Source: an uncultured Marvinbryantia sp. (GTDB lineage: Bacteria > Bacillota > Clostridia > Lachnospirales > Lachnospiraceae). Taken from it: 64,000 nucleotides of DNA. The notes beneath the pieces are model-generated. The model saw nothing but the letters and a program-made list of their open reading frames with translations. It made no database searches and was not told the DNA's origin. The stretch is taken from assembly GCA_937915375.1 (NCBI GenBank), contig CALDMO010000042.1, positions 62,001-126,000 on the forward strand. The letters run 5' to 3'. Both the position numbers and the translations under genes were made by a program. Below, piece after piece: positions 1 through 8,700 of this stretch (positions within the stretch are counted from its first letter, which is position 1; every line of letters begins with the position of its first letter).

Positions 1-54
1 CTGCTTTCTATGCGCTTTCTGCTCTTTATAACGATCTACTTTTGCCTGACTCAT
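1..54 (-). CDS. 5' end of an unidentified small protein gene (partial)
   Basis: Only the first 18 codons are inside the window; the gene runs off the left edge. The start ATG is at 54, preceded by a GAGGTG ribosome site and a good promoter at 130-158. The visible peptide begins MSQAKVDRYKEQK and is rich in Lys, Arg and Gln, like the charged cytoplasmic head of small Lachnospiraceae membrane proteins. That comparison is an inference and no function can be assigned. It lies downstream of degV but has its own promoter. Confidence 0.6.
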   Translation of the reverse strand, partial: MSQAKVDRYKEQKAHRKQ

Positions 55-129
55 ATGCCATTCACCTCTATCCTACCGTTCTTCGCAGCGCAGCGCCACA
101 CTCTGCGCCCCTGCCACGTATCTTTTTTC

Positions 130-158
130 AGTGTAGCATATTTTCTTTCAAAATACAA
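130..158 (-). promoter_or_regulatory. sigma-A type promoter for the left-edge gene
   Basis: Read on the minus strand, the -35 is TTGTAT (153-158) and the -10 is TACACT (130-135), with a 17-nt spacer. It lies immediately beyond the degV stop codon and points at the gene starting at 54. Confidence 0.55.
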
Positions 159-162
159 TCCA

Positions 163-1002
163 TTAAATTACTACAATAATTCCTCCATCATTTGCATATA
201 AACTGCTGATACCTCTGGTATCAAGAATCACTACATCTTTTACATGCATTCTTTCAAGCAGAGCCTCTTTTACCATCTGTGCTCTGGCCGGGCAATTGCA
301 GTGTGAAATTGCAAGAATCCGATGCTCCGGATTTTTTACCTCAGAAACAATGATCTCCACCATCTTTACCAATGCTTTGTTGATGCCGCGCACCTGCGCT
401 ACCGGCTCAATCGTTCCCTCTTTCGTGCCAATCATCACCGGTTTTATCTTCAGCGCCGTAGCCAGCATAGCCTTCATTGTACTGAGACGCCCGTTTTTGC
501 GAAGTGTTTCCAGACTTTCCAGCACAAACCAGGTTCCCTTTTCATGAATAAACTCCTCTACCGTCTTCACAGTCTCCTCAAAAGACATCCCCGCCTCTTC
601 GCATTCCATAATCTTTAAGCCGATCACTGTCTCACCGACAGAGGCGGAGCAGGAATTAAATACATGAACCTTTCTCTCCGGATGATCTTCCAGCAACAGA
701 TTTCTGCCAAGCTGCGCACTGTTATAGGAACCGCTCAGTTCTGACGAAAGCGTTACTGCATAGACACGATCCACATCGCAGTCAAATTCGTTTTTGTATG
801 CCTCCGGCGACGGACACGCAGATTTCGGGCAGTTCGGACTGGTCGCTACTTTTGCCAGAAAATCCTTCTGGTCAAAGGTCTCATCATCCACGATCGTATA
901 TTCATCTACATAAATCGTCAACGGCGCTGTGACAAAGTTTCCGCTGTTCTTCATCTCTTCTGTCAATTCTCCGCAGCTGTCAATCACCACTTTATAACTC
1001 AT
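163..1002 (-). CDS. DegV family fatty-acid-binding protein (copy 1)
   Basis: A 279-residue DegV/EDD-fold protein. In this family (FakB in staphylococci) the protein binds a fatty acid and presents it to the FakA kinase for phospholipid synthesis; the ligand here is unknown. Family landmarks are visible in order: an N-terminal VIDSCGEL segment, the SSELSGSYNSA ligand loop, FNSCSASVGE, and the ESLETLRKNGRLS segment that matches the usual LxxLxKGGR motif. An ATG nine bases upstream (1011) touches the AGGAGG at 1012-1017, so the ATG at 1002, with 9-nt spacing, is the better start. A second DegV of the same length lies at 58156-58995. No fakA-like kinase is in the window. Confidence 0.92.
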   Translation of the reverse strand: MSYKVVIDSCGELTEEMKNSGNFVTAPLTIYVDEYTIVDDETFDQKDFLAKVATSPNCPKSACPSPEAYKNEFDCDVDRVYAVTLSSELSGSYNSAQLGRNLLLEDHPERKVHVFNSCSASVGETVIGLKIMECEEAGMSFEETVKTVEEFIHEKGTWFVLESLETLRKNGRLSTMKAMLATALKIKPVMIGTKEGTIEPVAQVRGINKALVKMVEIIVSEVKNPEHRILAISHCNCPARAQMVKEALLERMHVKDVVILDTRGISSLYANDGGIIVVI

Positions 1003-1245
1003 GGCATACATCCTCCTACTAAAAACGCTTTACATATCTTGTTTTCTCCTCATGATAACAGAATATGCATAACGTTCGGTTTTGTTTTCATTATTTTTTA
1101 ATCTGGTTTTTAATACTACATAATCATAGCACACATAATCCGCTTTGAAAAGTGTTTTCTGCTTTTCATTTTTAAAAATCTGTCGTATACTAAGAATCAG
1201 GCTTTTTATACGTAAACAGCAATCACAAAGACAGGAGAAAGCAGT

Positions 1246-1749
1246 ATGATCGCGCTTCACATTACCGATATCAAACAATTTATGAATCGTCTTTTTCTCG
1301 GAAAAGACTTTGATGCCTTTCGTCTTTCAGAAGCAACTTTTGTGACATTCGGCACCTTTCACATTGACGGTCTTTTCCAGAAAGAATACTACAATAGTGA
1401 AGAGTTGGGAGAAATGCCGTTCTGTGACGAAAACCATATGGCCTGGCGGCAGGCACGCCCTTTTGCTCTCTCGCTGATCAAGGGAAAACACACGCCGCTG
1501 GAATTCAAAATCATTTTCCGTCTTTCCTGTGCCAATGTGCAGCGCCTTCTGCAGCAATCGGGGCTTTCGTTTACTCCCGGTGATGTCAGCGGTTTATTCT
1601 TAAATCTGCATTTTCAGGCAGGAAGCCTGACCTGCACTACCGGTACTGCGCTTAACACCTTTACGCTGGACAAATCGCTGGATCATATCTGGGATGAAAT
1701 GGTGACAAAATTCTTTCTTCAAAAAGATATTTCTTTCGAAAAACAATAA
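1246..1749 (+). CDS. DUF5721-type conserved protein of unknown function
   Basis: A 167-residue protein that looks like the DUF5721 family common in Lachnospiraceae; the family name is from memory and the function is unknown. It has no signal peptide or membrane segment. It begins MIALHITDIKQFMNRLF and contains a central segment with two aromatic-rich blocks. AGGAG lies about 8 nt before the ATG. It is divergent from degV across a 240-bp AT-rich gap and ends just before the CIRCE element of htpG, with no clear terminator between. The DUF5721-htpG order could reflect a chance neighbour rather than shared function. Confidence 0.7.
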   Translation: MIALHITDIKQFMNRLFLGKDFDAFRLSEATFVTFGTFHIDGLFQKEYYNSEELGEMPFCDENHMAWRQARPFALSLIKGKHTPLEFKIIFRLSCANVQRLLQQSGLSFTPGDVSGLFLNLHFQAGSLTCTTGTALNTFTLDKSLDHIWDEMVTKFFLQKDISFEKQ

Positions 1750-1762
1750 TTCTTCTCCATTG

Positions 1763-1789
1763 TTAGCACTCTTCTTTATTGAGTGCTAA
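1763..1789 (+). promoter_or_regulatory. CIRCE operator (HrcA binding site) upstream of htpG
   Basis: A perfect CIRCE element: TTAGCACTC (1763-1771), nine bases, then GAGTGCTAA (1781-1789). It ends 7 nt before the -35 hexamer of the htpG promoter. CIRCE is the operator of the heat-shock repressor HrcA, usually found at groESL and hrcA-dnaK, so htpG here should belong to the HrcA regulon. Confidence 0.95.
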
Positions 1790-1796
1790 TTTTTTC

Positions 1797-1825
1797 TTGA
1801 CATTCCATTTTCACAGTATTATACT
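1797..1825 (+). promoter_or_regulatory. htpG promoter
   Basis: TTGACA (1797-1802), a 17-nt spacer and TATACT (1820-1825). This is near-consensus sigma-A geometry directly downstream of the CIRCE site. Confidence 0.9.
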
Positions 1826-1890
1826 AAGGATAGTTTCGGGCGGAAGTATTTTACTCCGCTATGATAAATTTATGTTAGAGGTGATTGATT

Positions 1891-3948
1891 ATGAGTAAAA
1901 CAGGCAGTCTTTCGATCAACAGCGAAAACATTTTCCCGATCATCAAAAAATGGCTTTATTCCGATCACGATATTTTTATGCGCGAACTGGTTTCTAACGG
2001 ATGCGATGCCATCACCAAGCTGAAAAAGCTCTCTTTGATCGGTGAATTCACATTCCCGGAAAATTACAAAAACAAAGTGGAAGTGATCGTCAATGCCAAA
2101 GAAAAGACGATGAAGTTTATTGATACCGGTCTTGGTATGACCGCGGATGAGGTAGAGGAATACATCAGTCAGATCGCGTTCTCCGGCGCAACCGATTTTC
2201 TTGAAAAATACAAAGACAACGCTAACGGCGATGAAATTATCGGTCATTTTGGTCTGGGCTTCTATTCTGCTTTTATGGTAGCGGACGAAGTGCATATCGA
2301 CACCCTTTCCTACAAAGACGGCGCATCAGCTGTTCATTGGGAATGCGACGGCGGCACACAGTACACCATCGGTGAAGGCACAAAAACTACGATCGGTACC
2401 GAGATTACCCTTTTCTTAAATGAAGAAAGTCTGGAATTTGCAAACGAATACCGCGCACGTGAGGTATTGGAGAAATATTGTTCCTTTATGCCGACGGAAA
2501 TCTTTTTGACAAACGCTGAGGCAGAACCGCAGTACGAAACCATCTTAAAAGATGAACTGCGTGAAGATGATACCGTAATCGAGTACATTCACGAAGACGC
2601 CAAAACCGAAGAAAAAGAAAAGGAAGACGGTACAAAGGAAATCGTTGAAATTTCTCCGGCACAGGAAAAAGTAAAAATAGCTAAACGTCCGGTTTCCATC
2701 AGCGATACGCATCCGCTTTGGACCAAGCATCCAAATGAATGTACCGATGACGAATACCGCGACTTCTATCGTAAGGTATTTCTGGATTACAAGGAACCGT
2801 TGTTCTGGATCCACCTGAATATGGACTATCCGTTCAACTTAAAAGGTATCCTGTACTTCCCGAAGATCAATACCGAATATGATTCCATCGAAGGAACCAT
2901 CAAGCTGTACAACAATCAGGTATTTATCGCAGATAATATCAAAGAAGTCATTCCGGAATTCTTAATGCTGCTCAAAGGTGTGATTGACTGTCCGGATCTG
3001 CCGCTCAACGTTTCCCGAAGCGCGCTGCAGAATGATGGTTTTGTAAAGAAAATCTCTGATTACATCAGCAAGAAAGTAGCAGACAAGCTCTCCGGTATGT
3101 GCAAAACCGATCGCGAAACATACGAAAAATACTGGGATGATATCAGCCCGTTTATCAAATTCGGCTGCCTGAAGGACGAAAAATTCAGCGGACGTATGAT
3201 GGACTATATTCTGGTAAAAAATCTCGATGGCAAATACCTGACGCTGGATGATTTCATCAAGGAAAACCAGAAAGATATTCCGGCAGAGGAAAACGCAGAA
3301 ACTGCAGAAAATACAGAAAACGCAGAAGATACAGAGAAAGAACCGGAAACCACTACTCTCTTCTACGTCACAGACGAGGTACAGCAGAGTCAGTATATCA
3401 ATATGTTTAAAGAAGAAGGTCTTGACGCCGCTATCTTAAAACACAACATTGACGCTCCGTTTATCACGCATGTAGAACAGAAAAAGGAACATGTCCGTTT
3501 CCAGCGTATCGACGCGGATGTAACCGATACCTTCAAAGAGGAAACTTCCGAAGAAGAACAGAAAGCCATGACCGATACCTTAACAGAAATATTCCGTAAA
3601 GCGCTCGGCAATGAGAACCTGGAGGTCAAGGTAGAAAAACTGAAAAACGCCAAAGTTTCTTCCATGATCACTCTCTCCGAGGAAAGCCGCCGTATGCAGG
3701 AAATGATGAAAATGTACAATATGTACGGCATGGATCCGTCCATGTTCGGCGGTGCGGAAACACTGGTGTTAAACGCAAACCATCCTCTTGTTCAGTATAT
3801 CTTAAACAACAAGGATTCTGAACACGTACCGATGATGTGCGAACAGCTCTACGATATGGCTATGTTAGCGCATGCGCCGCTTTCTCCGGAAGCAATGACA
3901 AAATTTATCGCCAGAAGCAACGATATCATGATGCTGCTGACGAAATAA
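1891..3948 (+). CDS. htpG: Molecular chaperone HtpG (Hsp90 family)
   Basis: A 685-residue bacterial Hsp90, a cytosolic ATP-dependent chaperone. The N-terminal GHKL ATPase is clear: ELVSNGCDAI (first ATP-site motif), DTGLGMT (second) and GHFGLGFYSAFM (lid/third). The middle domain carries NVSRSALQ, whose Arg contacts the gamma phosphate, and the C-terminal dimer region ends the protein. The usual NASDA motif reads NGCDA here. A Glu/Thr-rich low-complexity insert at about residues 463-488 separates middle-domain halves and lengthens the protein relative to the roughly 625 residues of other HtpGs. The start is the ATG at 1891, 6 nt after GAGGTGA. Control by HrcA through the CIRCE site is strongly implied. 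Confidence 0.97.
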   Translation: MSKTGSLSINSENIFPIIKKWLYSDHDIFMRELVSNGCDAITKLKKLSLIGEFTFPENYKNKVEVIVNAKEKTMKFIDTGLGMTADEVEEYISQIAFSGATDFLEKYKDNANGDEIIGHFGLGFYSAFMVADEVHIDTLSYKDGASAVHWECDGGTQYTIGEGTKTTIGTEITLFLNEESLEFANEYRAREVLEKYCSFMPTEIFLTNAEAEPQYETILKDELREDDTVIEYIHEDAKTEEKEKEDGTKEIVEISPAQEKVKIAKRPVSISDTHPLWTKHPNECTDDEYRDFYRKVFLDYKEPLFWIHLNMDYPFNLKGILYFPKINTEYDSIEGTIKLYNNQVFIADNIKEVIPEFLMLLKGVIDCPDLPLNVSRSALQNDGFVKKISDYISKKVADKLSGMCKTDRETYEKYWDDISPFIKFGCLKDEKFSGRMMDYILVKNLDGKYLTLDDFIKENQKDIPAEENAETAENTENAEDTEKEPETTTLFYVTDEVQQSQYINMFKEEGLDAAILKHNIDAPFITHVEQKKEHVRFQRIDADVTDTFKEETSEEEQKAMTDTLTEIFRKALGNENLEVKVEKLKNAKVSSMITLSEESRRMQEMMKMYNMYGMDPSMFGGAETLVLNANHPLVQYILNNKDSEHVPMMCEQLYDMAMLAHAPLSPEAMTKFIARSNDIMMLLTK

Positions 3949-3961
3949 AAAAGGATATACT

Positions 3962-4011
3962 AAAAATGTCGGGGTGTATGATCAAAAGATCATGTACTCT
4001 GACATTTTTTT
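3962..4011 (+). terminator. Rho-independent terminator of htpG
   Basis: An AAAATGTC arm pairs with GACATTTT through a roughly 21-bp stem containing G-U pairs. The loop is AAAA and a run of T follows at 4005-4011. Confidence 0.85.
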
Positions 4012-4086
4012 AACTCCTGCTCTCAGATGTCACGGAAAAACCTCGTTACGCTGACGCGTGAATGTCTTTCCATGACACAAAGAAAT

Positions 4087-4113
4087 AATCCCCGGTCAAA
4101 TGACCGGGGATTT
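4087..4113 (-). terminator. Rho-independent terminator of rpsU
   Basis: Stem AATCCCCGGTCA / TGACCGGGGATT with a 2-nt loop, 8 nt beyond the rpsU stop. T-rich sequence follows on the minus strand, and it could also act on plus-strand transcripts. Confidence 0.85.
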
Positions 4114-4120
4114 CTGCACA

Positions 4121-4297
4121 TTAATTGAATTTACGTTTACGAGCAGCTTCAGATTTCTTTTTACGTCTTACGCTTGGCTTTTCGTAATGTTCTCTTTTAC
4201 GAATTTCCTGCTGGATTCCAGCCTTAGCACAGTTTCTTTTGAAACGGCGTAACGCGCTATCCAAAGTCTCGTTTTCTTTAACGATTACATTCGACAT
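4121..4297 (-). CDS. rpsU: 30S ribosomal protein bS21
   Basis: A 58-residue, very basic protein identical in length and plan to bacterial S21: MSNVIVKENETLDSALRRF, a central FKR block, then a Lys/Arg tail ending ARKRKFN. It sits on the small ribosomal subunit near the anti-Shine-Dalgarno helix. The reading frame stays open 14 codons upstream, but the conserved start and an AGGTG site select the ATG at 4297. It has its own promoter and terminator and a strong leader hairpin at 4320-4347, so it is transcribed alone. Confidence 0.96.
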   Translation of the reverse strand: MSNVIVKENETLDSALRRFKRNCAKAGIQQEIRKREHYEKPSVRRKKKSEAARKRKFN

Positions 4298-4319
4298 AGT
4301 CTCACACCTAACCTCCCTC

Positions 4320-4347
4320 CAGTTGTAGATTGTGCACAATACAACTG
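4320..4347 (-). promoter_or_regulatory. Stem-loop in the rpsU 5' leader
   Basis: CAGTTGTA (4320-4327) pairs with TACAACTG (4340-4347), and the intervening bases contain the self-complementary TTGTGCACAA. It lies between the promoter and the start codon. Autogenous control is possible but not shown. Confidence 0.6.
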
Positions 4348-4371
4348 TGGGTATTATTTTGCACTGTTTTT

Positions 4372-4400
4372 ATTATACTCGTATTCTTCGCATTCGTCAA
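4372..4400 (-). promoter_or_regulatory. rpsU promoter
   Basis: Minus strand TTGACG (4395-4400), 17-nt spacer, TATAAT (4372-4377). Confidence 0.88.
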
Positions 4401-4499
4401 GACATTTTTTTACCAGTTTAGCCATACGCGATAAAAATGCCAAATTTGACATGTAAACCTGCTTACAAAATCAAATACCGGTATCACTATCCATCTTTT

Positions 4500-7139
4500 C
4501 TAGCCCAACTGTGCCGCCAGCACTTCCTCCGCTTTTGCAAGAGCATCTGCTACACCTTCCGGATTTTTTCCGCCGGCCTGTGCCATATTCGGACGTCCGC
4601 CGCCGCCACCGCCTACAAGTGCGGCAATGCCTTTGATCAGATTTCCTGCATGCGCGCCGTTTTTCTGCGCACCGTCCGTTACCATTGCCAACAGATTTAC
4701 TTTTCCGTCATTTACGGATGCCAGTACGATCACGCCCTCACCCAGTTTTTCCTTCATCTGATCACCGAGTTCGCGCAGTCCATTCATATCCACACCTTCC
4801 AGCTTTGCAGCCAGCAGTTTTGTGCCTTTTACTTCCTTTATATTGTCAGTTACATCCCCAAGCGCATCCTTTGCCATTTTGCTCTTTAAGGACTCAATCT
4901 CACTCTGTGCTGCCTTCAGTTCTTCGGTCAAATGATGCAAGCGATCCAGAAGCGTTGCCGGTGTCGCTTTGACTGCCTGTGCTGCTTCCGCAAGTTCTTT
5001 TTCCACATTTTTATAATAATCAAACACGCCGTCGCCGGTCAATGCTTCAATACGACGCACGCCTGCCGCAATACCGGATTCGGAAAGAATCTTAAACGTA
5101 GTGATCACACCGGTATTTGCTACATGTGTACCACCGCAAAGTTCTTTTGAGAAATCTCCCATAGAAACTACGCGCACCTCATCGGAATATTTCTCACCGA
5201 ACAGCGCCATCGCGCCGGCTTTTTTCGCATCCTCGATGTTCATGATCTTTGTTTCCACCGGAAGCGCAGCCGCGATCTGCTCGTTGACGATTACTTCTAC
5301 CTTTGCGATTTCTTCCGCGCTCATTGCCGCAAAATGTGTAAAGTCAAAACGCAGTCTATCCGGTGTCACAAGAGAACCTTTCTGCTCTACATGAGAGCCG
5401 AGAACTGTCTTTAAAGCTTTCTGCAGAAGATGCGTCGCGCTGTGGTTACGGCAGGTATCCACACGTTTTTTAGAAGCGACCGCAAGCGTTACCGTATCGC
5501 CGGTTTTAAACATGCCCTTTGTCACCTTGCCGACATGACCTACCTTGCCGCCCAACAGCTTGATAGTATCTTTTACCTCAAACTCCGCATCCGCCGTGCG
5601 AATAATACCGGTATCACCTTCCTGTCCGCCCATTGTTGCGTAGAACGGTGTTTCTTCCACAAAAATCGTTCCCTGCTGGCCACCGGAAAGCGCCTCTGTC
5701 ACCTCTTTTTCAGTTGTCAAAACCGTAATTGTAGAATCACATACCAACTTATCATAGCCAACAAATTCTGTTGTGACAGAAGCATCAATTTCGTCATAAA
5801 CCGTTGCGTCTGCTCCCATATAATTGGTTGTCTCACGCGCGCTGCGAGCTTTTACGCGCTGCTCTTCCATTGCTGCCTTAAAGCCTTCTTCGTCGATTAG
5901 ATAGCCTTTTTCCTCCAGAATCTCCTTTGTCAGATCCAGTGGGAAACCGTAAGTGTCATACAATGTAAACGCATCTGTTCCGGAGAGTGTTTTTTCACCG
6001 GTTTCCTGCAGTTTTTTCTCCATTCCACTTAAAATACTCAGCCCCTGATCGATCGTTTTATTAAATTTGTCCTCTTCCTGTGTAAGAACCTTGAAAATAA
6101 AGTCTTTCTTTTCTTCCAACTCCGGATAGCCGTCTTTAGAACCTGCAATCACGGCTGCGCTCAGCTCTGATAAGAACTTACCGGAAATGCCCAGCAATCT
6201 GCCGTGTCTTGCCGCGCGGCGGATCAGACGGCGGAGCACATAGCCTCTGCCCTCATTTGTCGGCATGATCCCGTCAGAGATCATAAATGTCGCAGAACGG
6301 ATATGATCTGTGATCAGACGAATGGAAACATCTTTATTTTCATCCTCTTTATATTTAATATTCGCAAATTCACAAACTTTATTTCGCAGCGCTTCAATCG
6401 TATCTACATCGAAAATAGAATCTACATCCTGTACTACAACTGCCAGACGCTCCAGTCCCATACCGGTATCGATATTTTTCTGCTGCAGTTCTTCGTAATG
6501 ACCCTCTCCGTCATTCTCGAACTGGGTGAATACGTTGTTCCAGACTTCCATGTAACGATCACATTCACAACCTACGGTACAGCCTTCCTTGCCGCAGCCG
6601 TATTTTTCTCCACGGTCATAGTAGATTTCCGAACACGGACCACACGGACCTGCGCCATGCTCCCAGAAGTTGTCCGTTTTTCCAAAACGGAAAATACGTT
6701 CCGGCGCAATGCCAATCTCTTTATTCCAGATTTCAAACGCCTCGTCGTCCTCCTCATAAATAGACGGATAGAGACGATCCGGATCAAGACCGACCACCTC
6801 CGTCAAAAATTCCCAAGACCATGCGATTGCTTCATGCTTAAAATAGTCACCGAAAGAAAAATTACCGAGCATTTCAAAAAAAGTACCGTGACGCGCAGTC
6901 TTTCCTACATTCTCAATATCTCCTGTACGAATACATTTCTGACAGGTTGTCACACGGCGGCGCGGCGGAATCTCCGCTCCGGTAAAATACGGTTTCAGAG
7001 GCGCCATACCGGAGTTAATCAAAAGAAGACTCTTATCATTATGCGGCACCAGAGAGAAGCTCTTCATCGCAAGATGATCCTTACTCTCAAAAAATTCCAG
7101 AAACATTTTTCTAAGTTCATTTACGCCATATGGTTTCAT
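4500..7139 (-). CDS. alaS: Alanyl-tRNA synthetase
   Basis: An 879-residue class II synthetase that charges tRNA-Ala and edits mischarged Ser and Gly. The order is N-terminal catalytic core (PYGVNELRKMF onward, with the RHGTFFEMLGNFS motif 2 region), an insertion with four Cys near residues 182-193 (CGKEGCTVGCEC), the editing domain with zinc ligands HSATH (His566, His570) and CGGTH (Cys668, His672), a coiled coil, and the C-Ala domain with VGGGGGGRPNMAQAGG. The length is standard. The start at 7139 follows AGGAGG by 6 nt. It lies 62 nt downstream of the small membrane ORF at 7202-7324, with an imperfect GCAGAAAC/GTTTTGC hairpin between, and is probably part of the tyrS transcript. Confidence 0.97.
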   Translation of the reverse strand: MKPYGVNELRKMFLEFFESKDHLAMKSFSLVPHNDKSLLLINSGMAPLKPYFTGAEIPPRRRVTTCQKCIRTGDIENVGKTARHGTFFEMLGNFSFGDYFKHEAIAWSWEFLTEVVGLDPDRLYPSIYEEDDEAFEIWNKEIGIAPERIFRFGKTDNFWEHGAGPCGPCSEIYYDRGEKYGCGKEGCTVGCECDRYMEVWNNVFTQFENDGEGHYEELQQKNIDTGMGLERLAVVVQDVDSIFDVDTIEALRNKVCEFANIKYKEDENKDVSIRLITDHIRSATFMISDGIMPTNEGRGYVLRRLIRRAARHGRLLGISGKFLSELSAAVIAGSKDGYPELEEKKDFIFKVLTQEEDKFNKTIDQGLSILSGMEKKLQETGEKTLSGTDAFTLYDTYGFPLDLTKEILEEKGYLIDEEGFKAAMEEQRVKARSARETTNYMGADATVYDEIDASVTTEFVGYDKLVCDSTITVLTTEKEVTEALSGGQQGTIFVEETPFYATMGGQEGDTGIIRTADAEFEVKDTIKLLGGKVGHVGKVTKGMFKTGDTVTLAVASKKRVDTCRNHSATHLLQKALKTVLGSHVEQKGSLVTPDRLRFDFTHFAAMSAEEIAKVEVIVNEQIAAALPVETKIMNIEDAKKAGAMALFGEKYSDEVRVVSMGDFSKELCGGTHVANTGVITTFKILSESGIAAGVRRIEALTGDGVFDYYKNVEKELAEAAQAVKATPATLLDRLHHLTEELKAAQSEIESLKSKMAKDALGDVTDNIKEVKGTKLLAAKLEGVDMNGLRELGDQMKEKLGEGVIVLASVNDGKVNLLAMVTDGAQKNGAHAGNLIKGIAALVGGGGGGRPNMAQAGGKNPEGVADALAKAEEVLAAQLG

Positions 7140-7201
7140 AACATTCCTCCTGATAATCTGCAAAACAGCGCACCAAAAGTACGCCGTTTCTGCAAACAGT
7201 A

Positions 7202-7324
7202 TTATTCTTTATTTGCGTCTTTTCTGTCACGCAGTTTTTTCCCTAAGCGAATGCCCCCAAACGCTACTGCTGCAATCAACAGCATTTTTACAACGGTCTG
7301 TACCAGATATACGATAAAATCCAT
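7202..7324 (-). CDS. Small single-span membrane protein, 40 aa
   Basis: A 40-residue ORF: about 27 mostly hydrophobic residues (MDFIVYLVQTVVKMLLIAAV onward) followed by a basic tail, RLGKKLRDRKD. That pattern suggests one membrane span with the C-terminus in the cytoplasm. AGGAGG sits 7 nt before the ATG at 7324, which strongly supports translation. It starts 17 nt after the tyrS stop and ends 62 nt before alaS, so it is co-transcribed between two synthetase genes. I do not recognise its function. Confidence 0.75.
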   Translation of the reverse strand: MDFIVYLVQTVVKMLLIAAVAFGGIRLGKKLRDRKDANKE

Positions 7325-7340
7325 AAGAAAACCTCCTGTT

Positions 7341-8567
7341 TTACTGTACTTTTATCTGATGGAAGCCTTTTTTCCCTTTCTTGATCAACAGCGCTTTGTC
7401 TGCGTCAAGATCTGCTGTAGTAAATACCCGGTCAATGGCTGTCACTTTTTCCTCATTCACACTAACGCCGCCCTGCTGAACCAAACGTCTCGCCTCAGAA
7501 CGTGTGCCTGCCAGCTTAGTATCTACCAGGAGGGTGAGGATATCTTTTCCCTCATCCAGTTCCGCCTCCGGATAAGTCGTCGTCGGCACATTTTCGCTTT
7601 TGCCTCCGCCTACAAACAACGCTTTAGCAGCTTCGTCCGCTTTTTTCGCTTCTTCCTCTCCATGTACCAACGCAGTCAGTTCGTATGCCAGAATTTCTTT
7701 TGCTTTATTTAACTGGCTGCCTTCCCAGGAATCCATCTTATCAATTTCTTCCAGCGGCAGGAAGGTCAGCATACGGATACATTTCAGTACATCCGCATCT
7801 GCCACGTTTCTCCAGTACTGGTAGAACTCGTACGGAGAAGTCTTGTTCGGATCCAGCCATACGGCGCCGGACTGCGTCTTGCCCATCTTTTTCCCTTCTG
7901 AATTGAGCAGCAGGGTAATCGTCATCGCATGCGCATCCTTGCCCAGCTTACGGCGGATCAGCTCTGTTCCGCCCAGCATATTGCTCCACTGATCGTCACC
8001 GCCAAACTGCATATTGCAGCCGTATTTCTGATATAACATATAAAAATCATAGCTCTGCATGATCATGTAGTTGAACTCTAAAAAGCTCAGTCCCTTTTCC
8101 ATACGCTGCTTGTAGCACTCGGCACGCAGCATATTATTTACGGAAAAGCATGCGCCCACCTCACGCAGCAGCTCCACATAATTCAGATTCAGCAGCCAGT
8201 CGGCATTATTTACCATCATGGCTTTTCCTTCTCCGAATTCGATAAAACGGCTCATCTGTTTTTTGAAGCATTCAATATTATGATTGATTGTCTCCACTGT
8301 CATCATCTGACGCATATCCGTTCTGCCGGACGGATCGCCAATCATGCCAGTACCGCCTCCCAAAAGAGCGATCGGTTTGTTGCCTGCCATCTGCAGACGT
8401 TTCATCAGACAGAGCGCCATAAAATGACCTACATGCAGACTGTCCGCCGTCGGATCAAAGCCAATATAAAAGGTGGCCTTACCTTCATTTATCATTTTTT
8501 TAATTTCTTCTTCGTTTGTCACCTGTGCGATCAGACCGCGGGCAACCAGTTCTTCGTAGATTCCCAT
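7341..8567 (-). CDS. tyrS: Tyrosyl-tRNA synthetase
   Basis: A 408-residue class I synthetase. The signature HVGH is at residues 45-48 and the KMSKS equivalent is KMGKT at 227-231. The tyrosine pocket appears as YMIMQSYDF and the QFGGDDQW segment. A C-terminal S4 RNA-binding domain covers roughly residues 340-408 (TRSEARRLVQQGGVSVN). AGGAGA precedes the ATG. Unlike many Firmicute tyrS genes it has no T-box leader: only about 130 nt separate it from rnhA, and these hold a plain promoter at 8599-8627. Confidence 0.97.
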   Translation of the reverse strand: MGIYEELVARGLIAQVTNEEEIKKMINEGKATFYIGFDPTADSLHVGHFMALCLMKRLQMAGNKPIALLGGGTGMIGDPSGRTDMRQMMTVETINHNIECFKKQMSRFIEFGEGKAMMVNNADWLLNLNYVELLREVGACFSVNNMLRAECYKQRMEKGLSFLEFNYMIMQSYDFYMLYQKYGCNMQFGGDDQWSNMLGGTELIRRKLGKDAHAMTITLLLNSEGKKMGKTQSGAVWLDPNKTSPYEFYQYWRNVADADVLKCIRMLTFLPLEEIDKMDSWEGSQLNKAKEILAYELTALVHGEEEAKKADEAAKALFVGGGKSENVPTTTYPEAELDEGKDILTLLVDTKLAGTRSEARRLVQQGGVSVNEEKVTAIDRVFTTADLDADKALLIKKGKKGFHQIKVQ

Positions 8568-8598
8568 CTTTCTATCTCCTTCATATACACTAGCTTTT

Positions 8599-8627
8599 AA
8601 TATAGCATATTGATTTTTTCATTGCAA
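8599..8627 (-). promoter_or_regulatory. tyrS promoter
   Basis: Minus strand TTGCAA (8622-8627), 17-nt spacer, TATATT (8599-8604). Confidence 0.75.
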
Positions 8628-8700
8628 GTAGACAAGCTCCGATTCCGCCCTTTTACAGCTGTTTTTTTGCTTTTCAGCTGATTTCGCCAAAAGAAACCGC

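Noticed and set aside
6204..7712. Long plus-strand open frame of about 500 codons opposite alaS and tyrS
   Set aside because: It is antisense to two clear synthetase genes, has no ribosome site or recognisable domain, and its composition is that of a codon-shadow.
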